A DNA stretch of 64,000 nucleotides from Isoetes taiwanensis (lineage: Eukaryota; Streptophyta; Lycopodiopsida; Isoetales; Isoetaceae): assembly GCA_021234155.1 (NCBI GenBank), contig JAJEKV010000041.1:2904829-2968828 (forward strand), written 5' to 3'. Numbering within the stretch: the stretch's first letter is position 1; every line of letters begins with the position of its first letter. This document shows positions 11,890-23,500 of this stretch, in pieces. The notes under the pieces were generated by a model. That model had not been told where the DNA came from. It searched no databases and saw nothing but the letters and a program-made list of their open reading frames with translations. The translations under genes and the position numbers were made by a program.

Positions 11890-14800
11890 CTCAAGTTAAG
11901 AAAATGATTCAAGCTTAATCGCCTTGGTTATAAAGTCATACATGCATGTCCAAATGATTGTATGATCTTCTATCCCCCTGCCGAGCATGAGAAGTCCACT
12001 CATTGTCTCGTATGTAATGAACCGAGATACAGGAATGACCTAAAGGGAAAAACGGTACCTCAGAAGGTTATTCGACACTTTCCAATAATCCCAAGGTATA
12101 TGCATCACCACTTCTTACAAATAGTTGTAAATTCACTTATTTTCTGTACTTATATGTTGCCTATAATTTATTCTATAGGTTAAAGTTGATGTTCCGCTGT
12201 AAGACATTGGCTAGCCTAATGGACTTCACGGCTACACATGCATCTAGTGATGATGTGATGCGAGTCCCGAAATTTACAAGCAGTAGCTTTTGAAGCATGT
12301 CGATGCGACATGGCCCGACTTTGGAAAAGAACCACGTAACGGCGCTTTGGGCTGGCCACCGATGGCGTAAAACCCATATGGTACACAATCGATCGCATGG
12401 TCTACATGGCCGCTGATGATAGTGAACTACAACATACCCCATGGTTGTTGATGAAGAGTGGGCACATTATGATGACTTTATTGATACCCGGGAAGAAAAA
12501 CCAAGTAATTTAGATGTGTACCTAAGAATAATTGTGGATGAGTTACCCCCTTTGTGGAACACAGTATTCAGGTCCACGATGCCCATAAAAATGACGCTTT
12601 TAATCTTAGAGGTATACTATTGTGGACTATGCATGACTTTCCCCGGTTTGCCGAAAGTCCCGAAAGTGTTCGGTTTAAGACATCGGGGCACTTCTCTTGC
12701 ATGATATGTGGGGAAAAGTTGCAGCACCGCCACCTAAGCATCCAAGAAAGTAGTATACGAGGGTTTTAGGGAGTATTTGCCGCCACGAAACCCTTCGTAA
12801 AGCAAATAAGTACACCGGGTGGCAATCAGACTATACGTAACCACCAAGCGTAATTACCATACGAGAATGGGGTGAGCGCTTGGAATAAGAAGGAAGAGGG
12901 GGAAAATCCGCAAGGGGAAATCCGCAAGGGGCACCTCAGCAATGAGGAGGTCGAAATGGCCTAGACAAAGGAGGATGAGGAATTATACAAAGGTGGCGAG
13001 GAAGCCGCAGAGGAGGAAGTCTTTATCGCCAATATGAAAAGGAAGTCCTGCTTTTTATAGACTACCATATTGGACCGACCTATTGATTCAACACCTTTAG
13101 ACCCGATGCATATCTTCAAGAACGGGAAACTCTTTATGGAAGCATGTATTTGGTCAAAAAGACACAACAAATGCCGTGATGGACCTTAAGGTAAGTAATA
13201 CAAAGAAAGAGGCATGGATCCGAGGTGAAGGGCAACCACTTCCTCCGAAAAATGGGTTATTGCTAGGGCTGACCATCGAAGCTATTTATGATGATTTAAG
13301 GGCCCTTAGAACACCAACTGTTACATGCAATCATTGGCGAACCGCATTCACAAGTAGTGGGGAGCCGACCGGTTTAAAGTCCCATGATCGGCATAAGTTC
13401 TTGCATGTAAGCAATTGAAGTCCACATATATATGCACTACTATAAAATGTAACCCATAACTTATATTTGGTGTTTGGATCATGCGCTCTTCATGCCCCCG
13501 ACTTTTAGGGAGTTTTAGACAAGGGACCATTGAGGCAATAAGTGCCCTATCAAAGGTCATAAGGTTGTTACCCATGTTGATTTAGTGGTCCCCTCGCCTA
13601 TTTTATTTGTGGCTAAATTTTTGTTTTGGACCTCATAGGTGGATGTGTAAAAAACTATACCGAAAAGACGAAATTGAAGAGATGAAAGTGAAAATGGCGT
13701 AGGCATGTTGCTTGTTGGAGAAGGAGTTTCCCACGAGCTTTCTTGATACAAAAAACCCATCTTTTGGTACATCTTATCGAGGAAGTGGAGCTCATGAACT
13801 GTATACGCCGATGGGATGTTTTTCTTGGAAAGGTTTATGAAGGTATTGAAGGATATGGTGCGGCCAAAGAGCACGCCCCCAAGGTAGTATGGCGTAGGGA
13901 TGGCTTTAAGTAAAGAGTCACTTTTCTATATGATGTAATACATTTCCGCCAGACATCCGTGATGCACCTCGCTATGGAGTGATGAAGGGGACGAAAGATT
14001 GTGGGGGTAGTGGCAGAAGGCAATGGTATGCGTAAGTCATTTCCGATATATGATCATTATAGGTTAATCAATTTCTTCTTTACAATTCGCACCAATGGCA
14101 AAATGGATTGCTCGTTATGAGAACGCAAAGGAAGAAATGGAAGAGAAGAGGCATGAATGGAGACGACATAATAGACGAGCCCCGCACTCCCGATGGATAT
14201 GAACCCTTGCCTACAAGATGGAAAGAGAATGGGTACTACAGTGCTTTGACCGATGCATATCACAAGGGGAGTATATTACGTTTCCTGTAATGGGCATACG
14301 ACAAGGTGTCATGAAAAAGGTAGTTGCAACAAATTATGTTGATGTCAAAATCGAGTATTTTCTTTTTGATGTTATTGTATCTATTGACATTAATAGTGCT
14401 TTTGACAAAGATATATCTTACTCCCTCGATATGGTGGCATGGGACCCACTATCGCGGTGAGTTCTCTTGACATACACAGGAAGACTTGTGGATCATGAGT
14501 CATGGCATCATTCATGATGGAGTTTCAATCAAGTGTTGCCGATCGTAATCGCCGAAGCCACCCGCGATTGGGTCTGAGGTTAAAGACTATAATGGAGGTG
14601 GATGTTGGTGGCAATTTTAAGACCTTCATATTCGATGTCGATTGGTTTGACCTTCAATTAAGGGGCCAGCCTACAAAGAAAGTATGATAGAACAAGTGGC
14701 TTTTTCACACCAACTCTAGCAAGATGTACCCCGGTAGTGAGACGCTTTGTCCTTCCGCATAACCGTGAAACAGTACACACATACACATATCCACTTCAAA

Positions 14801-14935
14801 ATTTAGACCATCAATATCAATCTCACGCCCAAACTTTTGACCAGATTTTTTTTTTACCGATCGACAAGACCCAACATGGTGGTTTATCATACAAACTACA
14901 CCGAGGGGACCAATATTCCAAGGTGTTGTGCTAGA
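11890..14935 (+). pseudogene. TNP2-type En/Spm (CACTA) transposase, decayed
   Basis: Recognisable blocks appear in family order. LNRLGYKVIHACPNDCMIF, CLVCNEPRYRNDLKG and VPQKVIRHFPIIPR lie at 11914-12095. An 83-bp intron follows, then LKLMFRCKTLASLMDFTATH (from 12179), DFGKEPRNGAL with STWPLMIVNYNIP (~12318-12440), SNLDVYLRIIVDELPPLW (~12505-12560), FNLRGILLWTMHDFPRFAE and YRLPYWTDLLIQH (~13055-13095). GLKSHDRHKFLHV (~13372-13412) matches the SHDCH block. MFFLERFMKVLKDMVRP (~13815-13865) fits DUF4218, and FKTFIFDVDWFDLQLRG (~14618-14668) fits DUF4216. Family knowledge: TNP2 catalyses cut-and-paste movement of CACTA elements. More than ten stops and frame changes make this copy dead. Codon sense fades after about 14935. 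Confidence 0.85.
12096..12178 (+). other. intron of the TNP2 transposase
   Basis: The donor CCAAG|GTATATG and acceptor TTCTATAG|GTTAAAG join the IPR block to LKLMFRCK in phase, giving the expected IPRLK-type transition of TNP2 proteins. The 83-bp length is normal for a short plant intron. Confidence 0.75.
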
Positions 14936-15059
14936 GGAGTCAATAACGCCTCAAGAGCCCTCCGGGCGATCAAGGCATTCAAACTCACCCTAAAACGAGC
15001 ATCAAGAGTTTGGGCCACCAAATTCTCATGCAAAGATCTTACACCGTGAGCAATTCCAC

Positions 15060-15690
15060 CTAAATACGATGTACTTCGTGCATTTTAATACAAATGTTGG
15101 TAATGCTAACAATGACGACTTCTAGTTAGAACCTAGAGGAGACGATCATTAAATTCTATATGTCAAATATTATGCACATCCTCGCAATAATCCTTCGATA
15201 GGCTATGTCTATTGGTCTTCGTGGTGCAATAAAACCCATTCAATTCAATTTTTTTCTTTGGTATTGGTATACATTATATCTGAGGAATAAAGAACGGCTG
15301 GAACATGGGCTCAAAGAAGCCACATAGGCTCAAGCATTGCCTCTAGACTAGAACATGCAAAGAGTCTTCAATGGTATCTTAGTTACTTCCGATTTTCTCT
15401 AATCTTAAACCAAAGGCCACCACCAAGTTAACCCCTTTGATCATTGCTTAATTTGATGCTATCCACTAGCTTTCGTTGTGGATCAACGCTCTACCTTTCA
15501 AACAGATAATAATAATGGTATTTTGTAGGTGAACAAGTCCAAATACATAGAGTGAAGCATGAGGAGCCTACGACGCTTGAACGTAGGCGCTGCATTTCCT
15601 TTAGGGTCTAACATGCTACCTAGGTTCAAACAAGTCTCTTAGGCTCAAGCATTGTCTAGGCTCAAACATGCCCCAAAGATCAAACATGCA
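15060..15690. repeat. non-coding DNA with degenerate ACATGC/TAGGCTCAA repeats
   Basis: From 15300 the words TAGGCTCAAGCATTGCC, AACATGCTACCTAGG and GGCTCAAACATGCC recur loosely. They resemble the 3270-3850 minisatellite. No gene is seen. The stretch runs straight into the CACTA-like end at 15691. Confidence 0.5.
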
Positions 15691-15790
15691 CACAACAAAA
15701 ATAAAAATAGTTTAAACGACGTCGCTATAACAAAATACGTCGCATGCGACGTATTGACGCCGCATGACGCATACAACGACGCGCTTAAAA
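15691..15790 (+). mobile_element. CACTA-like left end with subterminal repeats
   Basis: The segment opens CACAACAAAAATAAAAATAG, close to a CACTA terminus. GACGTCGCTATAACAAAATA and the palindrome ACGTCGCATGCGACGT (15737-15752) follow. The same palindrome fills the right end at 46818-47140. The 3 bp before the proposed end (GCA) do not equal those after 47236 (ATA), so a shared element is not proven. Confidence 0.5.
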
Positions 15791-15815
15791 CTCATTTCTT
15801 AGTTGGGTGAACATG

Positions 15816-18800
15816 AGTGGTCTTCTCGTCACGTAACTTGGTCCCTAGGGCAACGCCGACGCTCGAGTCCATTGGCAGAGCCAAATCGCAGCCCCGAGAG
15901 GGGAGGTCGCCTGTCCGGCCCCCGTGGCCTTGGGGAGAGGAAATTCGGCAAGCAGCCTTCCTGGGGATTTTAGGGTCCGTGCTCAAGGCCAACACCCCCA
16001 CTCCACGCCAAGTCACGCGCAAAGGTCCCTACTGAACCGGCAAGGAGAGGGCCTCCAAAATGTAAACCCCGCGGGTTGCCGTGTTCTAGAAGGGTTTATG
16101 CGCTTTGGGGGCGAGACTTGGTTTGTTGCACTTGGGACCTGGCGAGAAGCCGCAAAATGTGAATACGGAGCAAGGGGAACTGACGGAGCGGAGTTTGGGC
16201 CTGTCCTCCTCCCGATGTGGCAAGTAAAAGTCGGGGCGCTTTTGGCAAAGGACAAGACATTCATAAATTCGCAATTAATGCATTGTACAAAAATAAATTC
16301 TGATTTTTTGCCACCTGGAATCCTAATCCATTTCCAAAGACACACCCAATTTTTTGAAATTTTCGGAGAAGGTCTAGGTCAAAGGGTTAGCATTAGAACG
16401 GTCGGGCAGCCCGCCCACCCCCAAAGGCAACCGAAAAGCCGCACCCTTCCCCAAGTCAAACGAGGCCCCCTATCCGGACCTTGGCAGGGATCCCTCACAA
16501 GAGGGGAGAGTCCGGACCCCAAGAGGCGGATCCAAAAGTTCCCCGCCAAATCGTCCTAATGGCTAAATTACCCTAGGGAGCAAGTTACAAGGTCGGTTTT
16601 TGCAAAAGAAAGAAACACCTCCACGACAAGATCCCGCATCCACATCCTAGGCCAATTGACTACGAAAGTGTGATGGAAGTGAGCTACTTTGGCGCTTCTT
16701 GAGGTCGGGTGGTCTTCCGGCCACGCCACTAACTTGGTCCCCGTGGCAATGTCGACGCTCGAGTCCATTGGCAGAGTCAAATCGCGATTCCTGAGAGGGG
16801 AGGTCGCCTGGTCCGGCCCCTGTGGCCTTGGGGAGAGGAAATTCGGGGCAAGCAGCCCTGATTTTAGGGTCCGTGGCTCAAGGCCAATACCCCCACTCCA
16901 TCGCCAAGTCACGGCAAAGGTCCCGCCTCCGACCGACAAGGAGAAGGCCTCCAAAACGTAAACCCCGCGGGGTTGCCGTGTTCTAGAAGGGTTTGGCGCT
17001 TTGGGGGTGACTTGGTCTGTTGCACTTGGGACCTGGCCGAGAAGCCGCAGCCGAATACTGGAGCAAGGGGAACCGACGGAGCGAGTTTGGGCCTGTCCTC
17101 CTCCCGATGTGGCAAGTAGAAGCCTGGGGGCTTTTGCAAAGGGCAAGACATTCATAAATTCGCAATTAATGCATTGTACGAAAATAAATTCTGATTTTTT
17201 GCCACCGATTCCTAATCCATCTCCATCACACACATGTTCCCCAATTTTTGAAATTTTCTGGAGAAGGTCTAGGTCAAAGGGTTAGCATTAGAACGGTCGG
17301 GCAGCCCGCTGTGGCAAACTAAGCTGGCACCCTTCCCCAAGTCAAACGAGGCCAGACCTTGCAGGATCCCTCACAAGAGGGGAGAGTCCCACCCCAAGAG
17401 GCGGGATCCAAAAAGTTCCCGAGACAACCCTTCCCGGCACGGCCCCTGGGCCGTGACGCTTAATGACCACCCGCCCGGAGTCCCGTTCCCCTATCCGACC
17501 GCTGATCCTCCGCTCAGGGGCCCCCTTCGAAGGCCCAAAAGATTCCAGATCGGGTCCGAGAACTTGTCAAACCGCTGGCCCCCCGGTCTACCCTTGTAGA
17601 AACCGCAGCAGTCTTTGTCGCTCGGCACCGGAGGTTCGAAATGGCAAATCGACCCGCCAAATCGTCCTGAATGGCGAAATTACCCTAGGGAGCAAGTTAC
17701 AAGGTCGGTTTTGCAAAAGAAAGAAAACACTCACGCCTCCCACGACAAGATCCCGCATCCACATCCTAGGCCAATTGACTACGAAAGTGTGATGGAAGTG
17801 AGCTACTTTGGCGCTTTTGGAGGTCGGGTGGTCTTCGCCACGGAACTTGGTCCCCGTGGCAATGTCGACGCTTCAGTCCATTGGCAGAGTCAAATCGCGA
17901 TTCCGGAGAGGGAGGTCGCCTGGTCCGTCCCTGTGGCCTTGGGAGAGGGAAATTGGGCAAGCAGCCGGGATTTTAGGGTCCATGCTCAAGGCCAACACCC
18001 CCACTCCACGCCAAGTCACGCCAAGGTCCCGCCTCGACCGACAGGAGAGGGCCTCCAAAACGAAAACCCCGTGGGCTGCCGTGTTCTAGAAGGGTTTATG
18101 CGCTTTGGGGGCCGAGACTTGGTCTCGCTGCACTTGGGACCTAGCCGAAAGCCGCAGCCGAATAATACGGAGCAAGGGGAACCGACGGAGCGGAGTTTGG
18201 GCCTGTCCTCCTCCCGATGTGGCAAGTAGAAGTCGGGGGCTTTTTGCAGCTGGCAAGACATTCATAAATTCGCAATTAATGCATTGTACGAAAATAAATT
18301 CTGATTTTTGCCACCGGATTCCTAACCCATCTCCAAAGACACAGTTCCAATTTTCGAAATTTTTGGAGAAGGTCTAGGTCAAAGGGTTAGCTAAGGTCAA
18401 AGGAATGGAGTTTGTGGGATCAACCGACTTGGGGTTGACCTTGGCTCAGTGGACGCTATACTTGGTCTAAGATTGCATTGAGAATATAAGCATCATACCT
18501 ATTAGAATGAAGATAAATGATTACGTAAAAGCATCATAACTACTAGAATGAAGATAAATGATTACGTAAAAGCAAAAAGACTAGTGCGGGTTTGGGGGAA
18601 GCTTGTCATTTGACATGGATGGCATAATTAACTTGTAATGAACTCAATTCGGGGCAAGCAACTTCCTGGGAGTTTAGGGTTCCAGCCTGGCATCAACGCC
18701 CCACTCCATGTCAAGATACGGTTTTGCAAGGTCCCGACCAAATCGACAAGGAGAGGGCCTTCAAACGTAAACCCCGCGGACTTGCCGATTCTAGAAGGGT

Positions 18801-20640
18801 TTTGTTTTGGGGGCCGAAGTTTTGGTCTTCCGCCACGTAACTTGGTCCCTAGGGCAACGCCGACGCTCGAGTCCATTGGCGAGTCAAATCGCAGCCCCGA
18901 GAGGGGAGGTCGCCTGGCCCGGCCCCGTGGCCTTGGGGAGAGGAAATTCGGGGCAAGCAGCTTCCGGGATTTTAGGGTCCGTGGCTCGCATCAACACCCC
19001 CACTCCACGCCAAGTCACGACGCAAGGTCCCGTCCGACCGACAAGGAGAGGGCCTCCAAAACGAAACCCCCGCGGGTTGCCGTGTTCTAGAAGGGTTTAT
19101 GCTTTTGGGGCCGGTGACTTGGTCTGCTGCACTTGGGACCTGCCAAGAAGCCGCAGCCAAGAATACGGAGCAAGGGGAACCGACGAGCGAGTTTGGGCCT
19201 GTCCTCCTCCCGATGTGGCAAGTAGAAGTCTGGGGCGCTTTGCAAAGGGCAAGACATTCATAAATTCGCAATTAATGCATTGTACGAAAATAAATTCTGA
19301 TTTTTTAAATTCCTAACATCTCCATCACACATGCCCCAATTTTCAAAATTTTCTGAGAAGGTCTAGGTCAAAGGGTTAGCTAAGGTCAAAGGAATGGAGT
19401 TTGTGGGATCGTTGTACTTGGGGTTGACCTTGGCTCACTCGGACGCTATACTTGGTCTAAGATTGCATTGAGAATATAAGCATCATAACTATTAGAATGA
19501 AGATAAATGATTACGTAAAAAGCATCATAACTACTAGAATGAAGATAAATGATTACGTAAAAGCAAAAAGACTAGTGCGGGTTGGGGGTGTTAGATTTGG
19601 TTGCTTGTGATGATGGTTGTGTTTCAAAGATCAAGGCATATGGATAGAGAGAATGCCCTTGTTCAACGGATCGCTACCCCTAAAGCCTATTTGACATGGA
19701 TGGCATAATTAACTTGTAATGAACTCAATTCGGGGCAAGCAACTTCCTGGGGAGTTTAGGGTCCCAGCCAAGGCCAACACCCCCACCCATGTCAAGATAT
19801 TTGCAAGGTCCCACCAAATCCGACAAGGAGAGGGCCTTCAAACGTAAACCCCGTGGACTTGCCGTGATTCTAGAAGGGTTTTGTTTTGGGGGCCAAGTTT
19901 TGGTCTTCCGCCACGTAACTTGGTCCCTAGGGCAACGCCGACGCTCGAGTCCATTGGCGAGTCAAGTCACAGCCCGAGAGGGGAGGTTGCCCGTCCGGCC
20001 CTGGGCCTTGGGGAGAGGGAAATTCGGGCAAGCAGCTTCCGGGGATTTTAGGGTCCGTGCTCGCATCAACACCCCCACTCCACGCCAAGTCACCACGCAA
20101 GGTCCCGCCTGACCGGACAAGGAGAGGGCCTCCAAAACGTAAAACCCCGTGGGTTGCCGTGTTCTAGAAGGGTTTGCGCTTTGGGGGCCGAGACTTGGTC
20201 TGCTGCACTTGGGACCTCGGCCGAGAAGCCGCAGCCGGAATACGGAGCAAGGGGAACCGACGGAGCGGAGTTTGGGCCTGTCCCTCCTCCCGATGTGGCA
20301 AGTAGAAGTCTGGGGCTTTGCAAGCTGGCAAGACATTCATAAATTCGCAATTAATGCATTGTACGAAAAATAAATTCTGATTTTTTTTTGTACCGATTCC
20401 TAATCCATCTCCATCACACAGCCCCCAATTTTCAAATTTTCTGAGAAGGTCTAGGTCAAAGGGTTAGCTAAGGTCAAAGGAATGGAGTTTGTGGGATCGC
20501 TGTACTTGGGGTTGACCTTGGCTCACCGGACGCTATACTTGGTCTAAGATTGCATTGGACGAAAACCCCGTGGACTTGCCGATTCTAGAAGGGTTTTTGT
20601 TTTGGTTTTTCTCGCTACCTAAAGCTATTTGACATGGATG
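15816..20640 (+). repeat. five-copy imperfect tandem array, 0.9-1.1 kb units
   Basis: The landmark AACTTGGTCC...GACGCT(C)GAG occurs at about 15838, 16730, 17846, 18840 and 19918. Each unit later holds GTTCTAGAAGGGTTT, CGATGTGGCAAGTAGAAG, ATAAATTCGCAATTAATGC and GGTCTAGGTCAAAGGGTTAG. Units 1-3 continue into a GAACGGTCGGGCAGCCCGC segment. Units 4-5 instead carry GGAATGGAGTTTGTGGGATC and a doubled GAATGAAGATAAATGATTACG (18500-18565, 19480-19560). Long open frames arise on both strands in the same place in each unit, but length changes among copies show no selection on any frame. The family is shared with 3850-7085. Confidence 0.8.
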
Positions 20641-20839
20641 GCATAACTAACTTGTAATGAACTGGTTTTGTTTCTAAAACAATTGTATCTTGATGAAAGA
20701 TTGCTTCATAGTTTCCAAGTGAAAATTTTTTTAATGTGTCCGCGACCGCCTTTGTTGCCCCTCCCCGGTCAAAGACTCGCCTTTTTCGATGCACACTTTT
20801 AGTTATGCATTTTATTGCATTTATGGTTTATAAATTCGT

Positions 20840-21240
20840 AGTTAATGCATGACATGGAATTAAATTATGGTTTTTGGTCACCTGGCTTCCATGGTCATCA
20901 CCAAAGATACAGAAAATTTCCAAAATTTTTGATAAGGTCCGCACCCAAGCTGCTAGGGTTAGAACGGTCCTGCAGCCCGTTGTTGGGCAAGCATGACCGG
21001 CACCCTTCCCCAAGTCAAACAAGGCGACTTTGAATGGCCACCTCAAGAGGGGAGAGTCCCGCCCCCGTGAGACGGACCCCAAAAACGCTCTCGAGGCAGC
21101 TGCCTCGCACCGCCTGGGGACTGTGGTGCTAATGAACACCCTCCCGGCTCGCCTCCCCTATATATCCGACCGCTGAATCCTCCGCTCAAGGATCCAAAAT
21201 TTCGGACTGTTCAAATAAGCCTAGGGACAAACTTTAATGA
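20840..21240 (+). repeat. sixth, partial unit of the same family
   Basis: The segment GAACGGTCCTGCAGCCCG...CACCCTTCCCCAAGTCAAAC...AAGAGGGGAGAGTCC (20960-21060) matches 16395-16520 and 17290-17400. It ends with CCTATATATCCGACCGCTGA (21156-21175), whose TATA-like box is best preserved here. The 20640-20840 gap holds no recognised feature. Confidence 0.6.
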
Positions 21241-21244
21241 GCTT

Positions 21245-21375
21245 CACATTAAAAAAAAAAGATGCAAAACAATAACGCCGCTATAACAAAAATATACGCC
21301 GCCCCGGACGCCGCGTGGCGACGCAGATTTGAAATAACGCCGCGATAAGACGGACGCCGCATGCGACGCCTAGAA
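21245..21375 (+). mobile_element. second CACTA-like left end
   Basis: CACATTAAAAAAAAAAGATG opens the segment. AACGCCGCTATAACAAAAAT follows and parallels GACGTCGCTATAACAAAATA at 15719-15738. GACGCCGCATGCGACGCC (21354-21371) is a near copy of the subterminal palindrome. The two left ends lie in direct orientation and bracket the ~1 kb array. Either could be the partner of the right end at 47236. Confidence 0.4.
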
Positions 21376-21499
21376 TATTTTGAACTCAGGCGTTTTTTCC
21401 GAACTTCTTTTTGCCCTACTTCTTCGAGGTTCTTGGGCGATCCAAATAAGCCTTAGTACCCTCGAACCCGCAAAGCAACTATTCTAAGGTTAGTATATC

Positions 21500-22350
21500 A
21501 TGTTTTTTAGATTGAATAGGTTTTTGATTGAATGGTGCATGCCCAACCTTCCTTTTTTTGTTTCCTTTCCTTCCTCTTCTTCTTTGTTCTTGATTTTTTT
21601 TTCCCATTCTTCCATGCCTCGCTCATTCTTCCTCCTTCTTTCTTTCTCATGCTTCATTTCTTCCCTCATTCTTCCTCATGCTTCATTTCTTCCTCCTTCT
21701 TCCATGCTTCATTCTTTTTCTTCCCATATTTCTTCTTTCCTCATTTCTTTCTCATTCTTTTCTTCCTCATTCTTTTCTCATTTCTTTTCTTCCTCATGCT
21801 TTCATTCTTTTATTCCTCACTCTTTTTCATTCTTCCTCATTCTTTCTCATTTCTTGCTTTCTCATTTCTTTCTCATGCTTTCATTTCTTTTCTCATGCTT
21901 TCATTTGTTTCTCATTTCCATTCTTTCTCATGCTTTCTCATTCCTCATTCTTTCCCTCCCTTCCCTCATTTCTTTTCTTCTCTTCCCTTCCTTATTCTTC
22001 ATTTTTTTTTTCATTTCTTATTCTTCATTCTTTTTAATTTCATTTCTTCATTCTTCATTTGTTTCTTATTCTTCACATTTCTTCCTCACTTTCCATTCGA
22101 TCCTTTTCTTTCCCTTCCTTTATTTCTTCCTTCCATTCTATTCCCTTCCCTTCTTTATTTCCTCTTATTTTTCTTCATTCTTTTTGTTTCTTCTCTTATT
22201 TCTTCTCTATTCTATCCTTATTTCTTCCCCTTCTATTCTTTATTTCTTTTCTCTTGTTTTATTTCTATCTCTTTGTTTTCTATCCCCCTTTTTTTTCCTT
22301 TCTTTCTTCTTCATCTTTTTCTTCTTTGTTCTTATTCTTCTAATGCTTTG
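21500..22350 (+). repeat. long polypyrimidine tract (TTCTTCCTCATTTC)
   Basis: Some 850 bp of almost pure C/T on the plus strand are broken by isolated A and G in CAT words (TTTCTCATTTCTT, CTTCCTCATTC). The long open frames here (306 and 298 codons, only S, F, L, P, H, I) come from base bias, not selection. It could form triplex or act as an intron-like or leader segment of the element. Confidence 0.8.
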
Positions 22351-22455
22351 TTACTTCATGGTGCCTTTCTATTACGATTTGGACCCGGACAGATCTTGTA
22401 CACGATCCTTATTTTGGTAAGTAGTTGATCGTGACTTGCATTTTATTTTTATAGT

Positions 22456-22864
22456 TTTAAGTAGGTTAAAAAAATGATGGAGGGCTTGTTCAAGGGCACG
22501 GTCGGCTCCACCTAGAGTGGGAGGACCATGTACCCGGTTCAAGTCCACTTTCACTACAATCATAAATGTTTCCTAGGTTAATGAGTGGTTTGTTCAAGGG
22601 CACGGGCCGGCCCACCTAGAGTGGAGAGGACCACGCACTGGTTCAAGTCCACTTCCGCCCAATTTGTTATTTTTAGGTTTAAAATAAAATTGTAGTGGCT
22701 TGTTCAAGGGCACGGCCGGCTCCACCTTTGCGGGAGAGGACTAGGTGTCCGGGTCCAAGTCCACTTTTTCTTCTCATTCTTAGGTAGATGTGGCTACTGC
22801 AAGGACATGGTCGGCCCACCGCGAAAGTGGGGAGGACCCGTGTTCGGGCCTTAGTTCACGCTTA
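22456..22864 (+). repeat. four copies of a ~110-bp motif
   Basis: Copies near 22484, 22590, 22700 and 22797 read TTGTTCAAGGGCACGGTCGG, then CTCCACCTAGAGTGGGAGGA and, in three of the four, GG(T/G)TCAAGTCCACTTT or a close variant. GGTTCAAGTCC resembles a pol III B box, but I see no A box at the right spacing. Related copies sit at 8755-9060. Confidence 0.65.
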
Positions 22865-22869
22865 TTGTC

Positions 22870-23480
22870 GGCTTTTAGCTAGAGGTAGCTAGGGCTAGGT
22901 TAAGTTAACAAGAATCGGATGATTCCCTTCACACCCGCATAAAAGTTAAAAAAAAAAATAGGTTAGGCTAACTTAATGTAGTACTAATTCGCACTAAAAG
23001 CTTTTGGTAAAAAAAAAATAACTTAACTAATTAACTAAATTATTTCAACATGTCTAGTTGTTAGCCAAAGGCATAAAAAATTATATGTACAATTAACTAA
23101 ACTTAAAGTGACCTCTATAGTGCTAATTTCTAATTTAGTTAATTTTTAGTTAATTTTGCTAACTAATCCTAACAAGGTGCTAAGATAAGTTTAGGTAGTG
23201 TTTTTGGTTAAAAAAGTTAACTAAATTTTGGGACTATCTCGCTAACTAATTAACTAGTAATACTAATGTAAATTGACCGTGGGTCCAATACCCTAATCTA
23301 ACCTATTTAGTTTTTCTTGTTTCTTCTTCTTTTTTTTTGCTTTTGGGGCTGGGGTCTGATAAGGTATTAGTCGCCATAGGGCGGTTATAAGTAATGATTA
23401 TATGGTCCGCATACATGTTTGATATTGTCGATTATGTTGCATTTACTTTGTGCATGCTTGGCTTTTGTATTCATTATTTT
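22870..23480. other. AT-rich DNA, intron-like
   Basis: TTAACTAA words recur. A T-rich run ends near 23340, and CTTTTGTATTCATTATTTTG...TTGTAGGC near 23465-23495 looks like a splice acceptor before the coding-like stretch that follows. No other feature seen. Confidence 0.4.
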
Positions 23481-23500
23481 GTTTTGTTTGTAGGCATAAA

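Noticed and set aside
16568-17233. 221-codon minus-strand frame
   Set aside because: It spans the join of two array units and recurs only in part in other units; no family.
15924-20373. Repeated 60-220 codon frames on both strands in the 1-kb array
   Set aside because: Frames begin and end differently in each unit because of small length changes, with no frame kept across copies.
21500-22428. Open frames of 306 and 298 codons (Ser/Phe/Leu/His only)
   Set aside because: They follow from the polypyrimidine tract; both overlapping frames are open for the same reason and show no protein-like variation.
22484-22780. Pol III B-box-like GGTTCAAGTCC in the 110-bp repeats, possible tRNA or SINE
   Set aside because: No A box or stem structure at the right distance, and only a partial match in the later copies.
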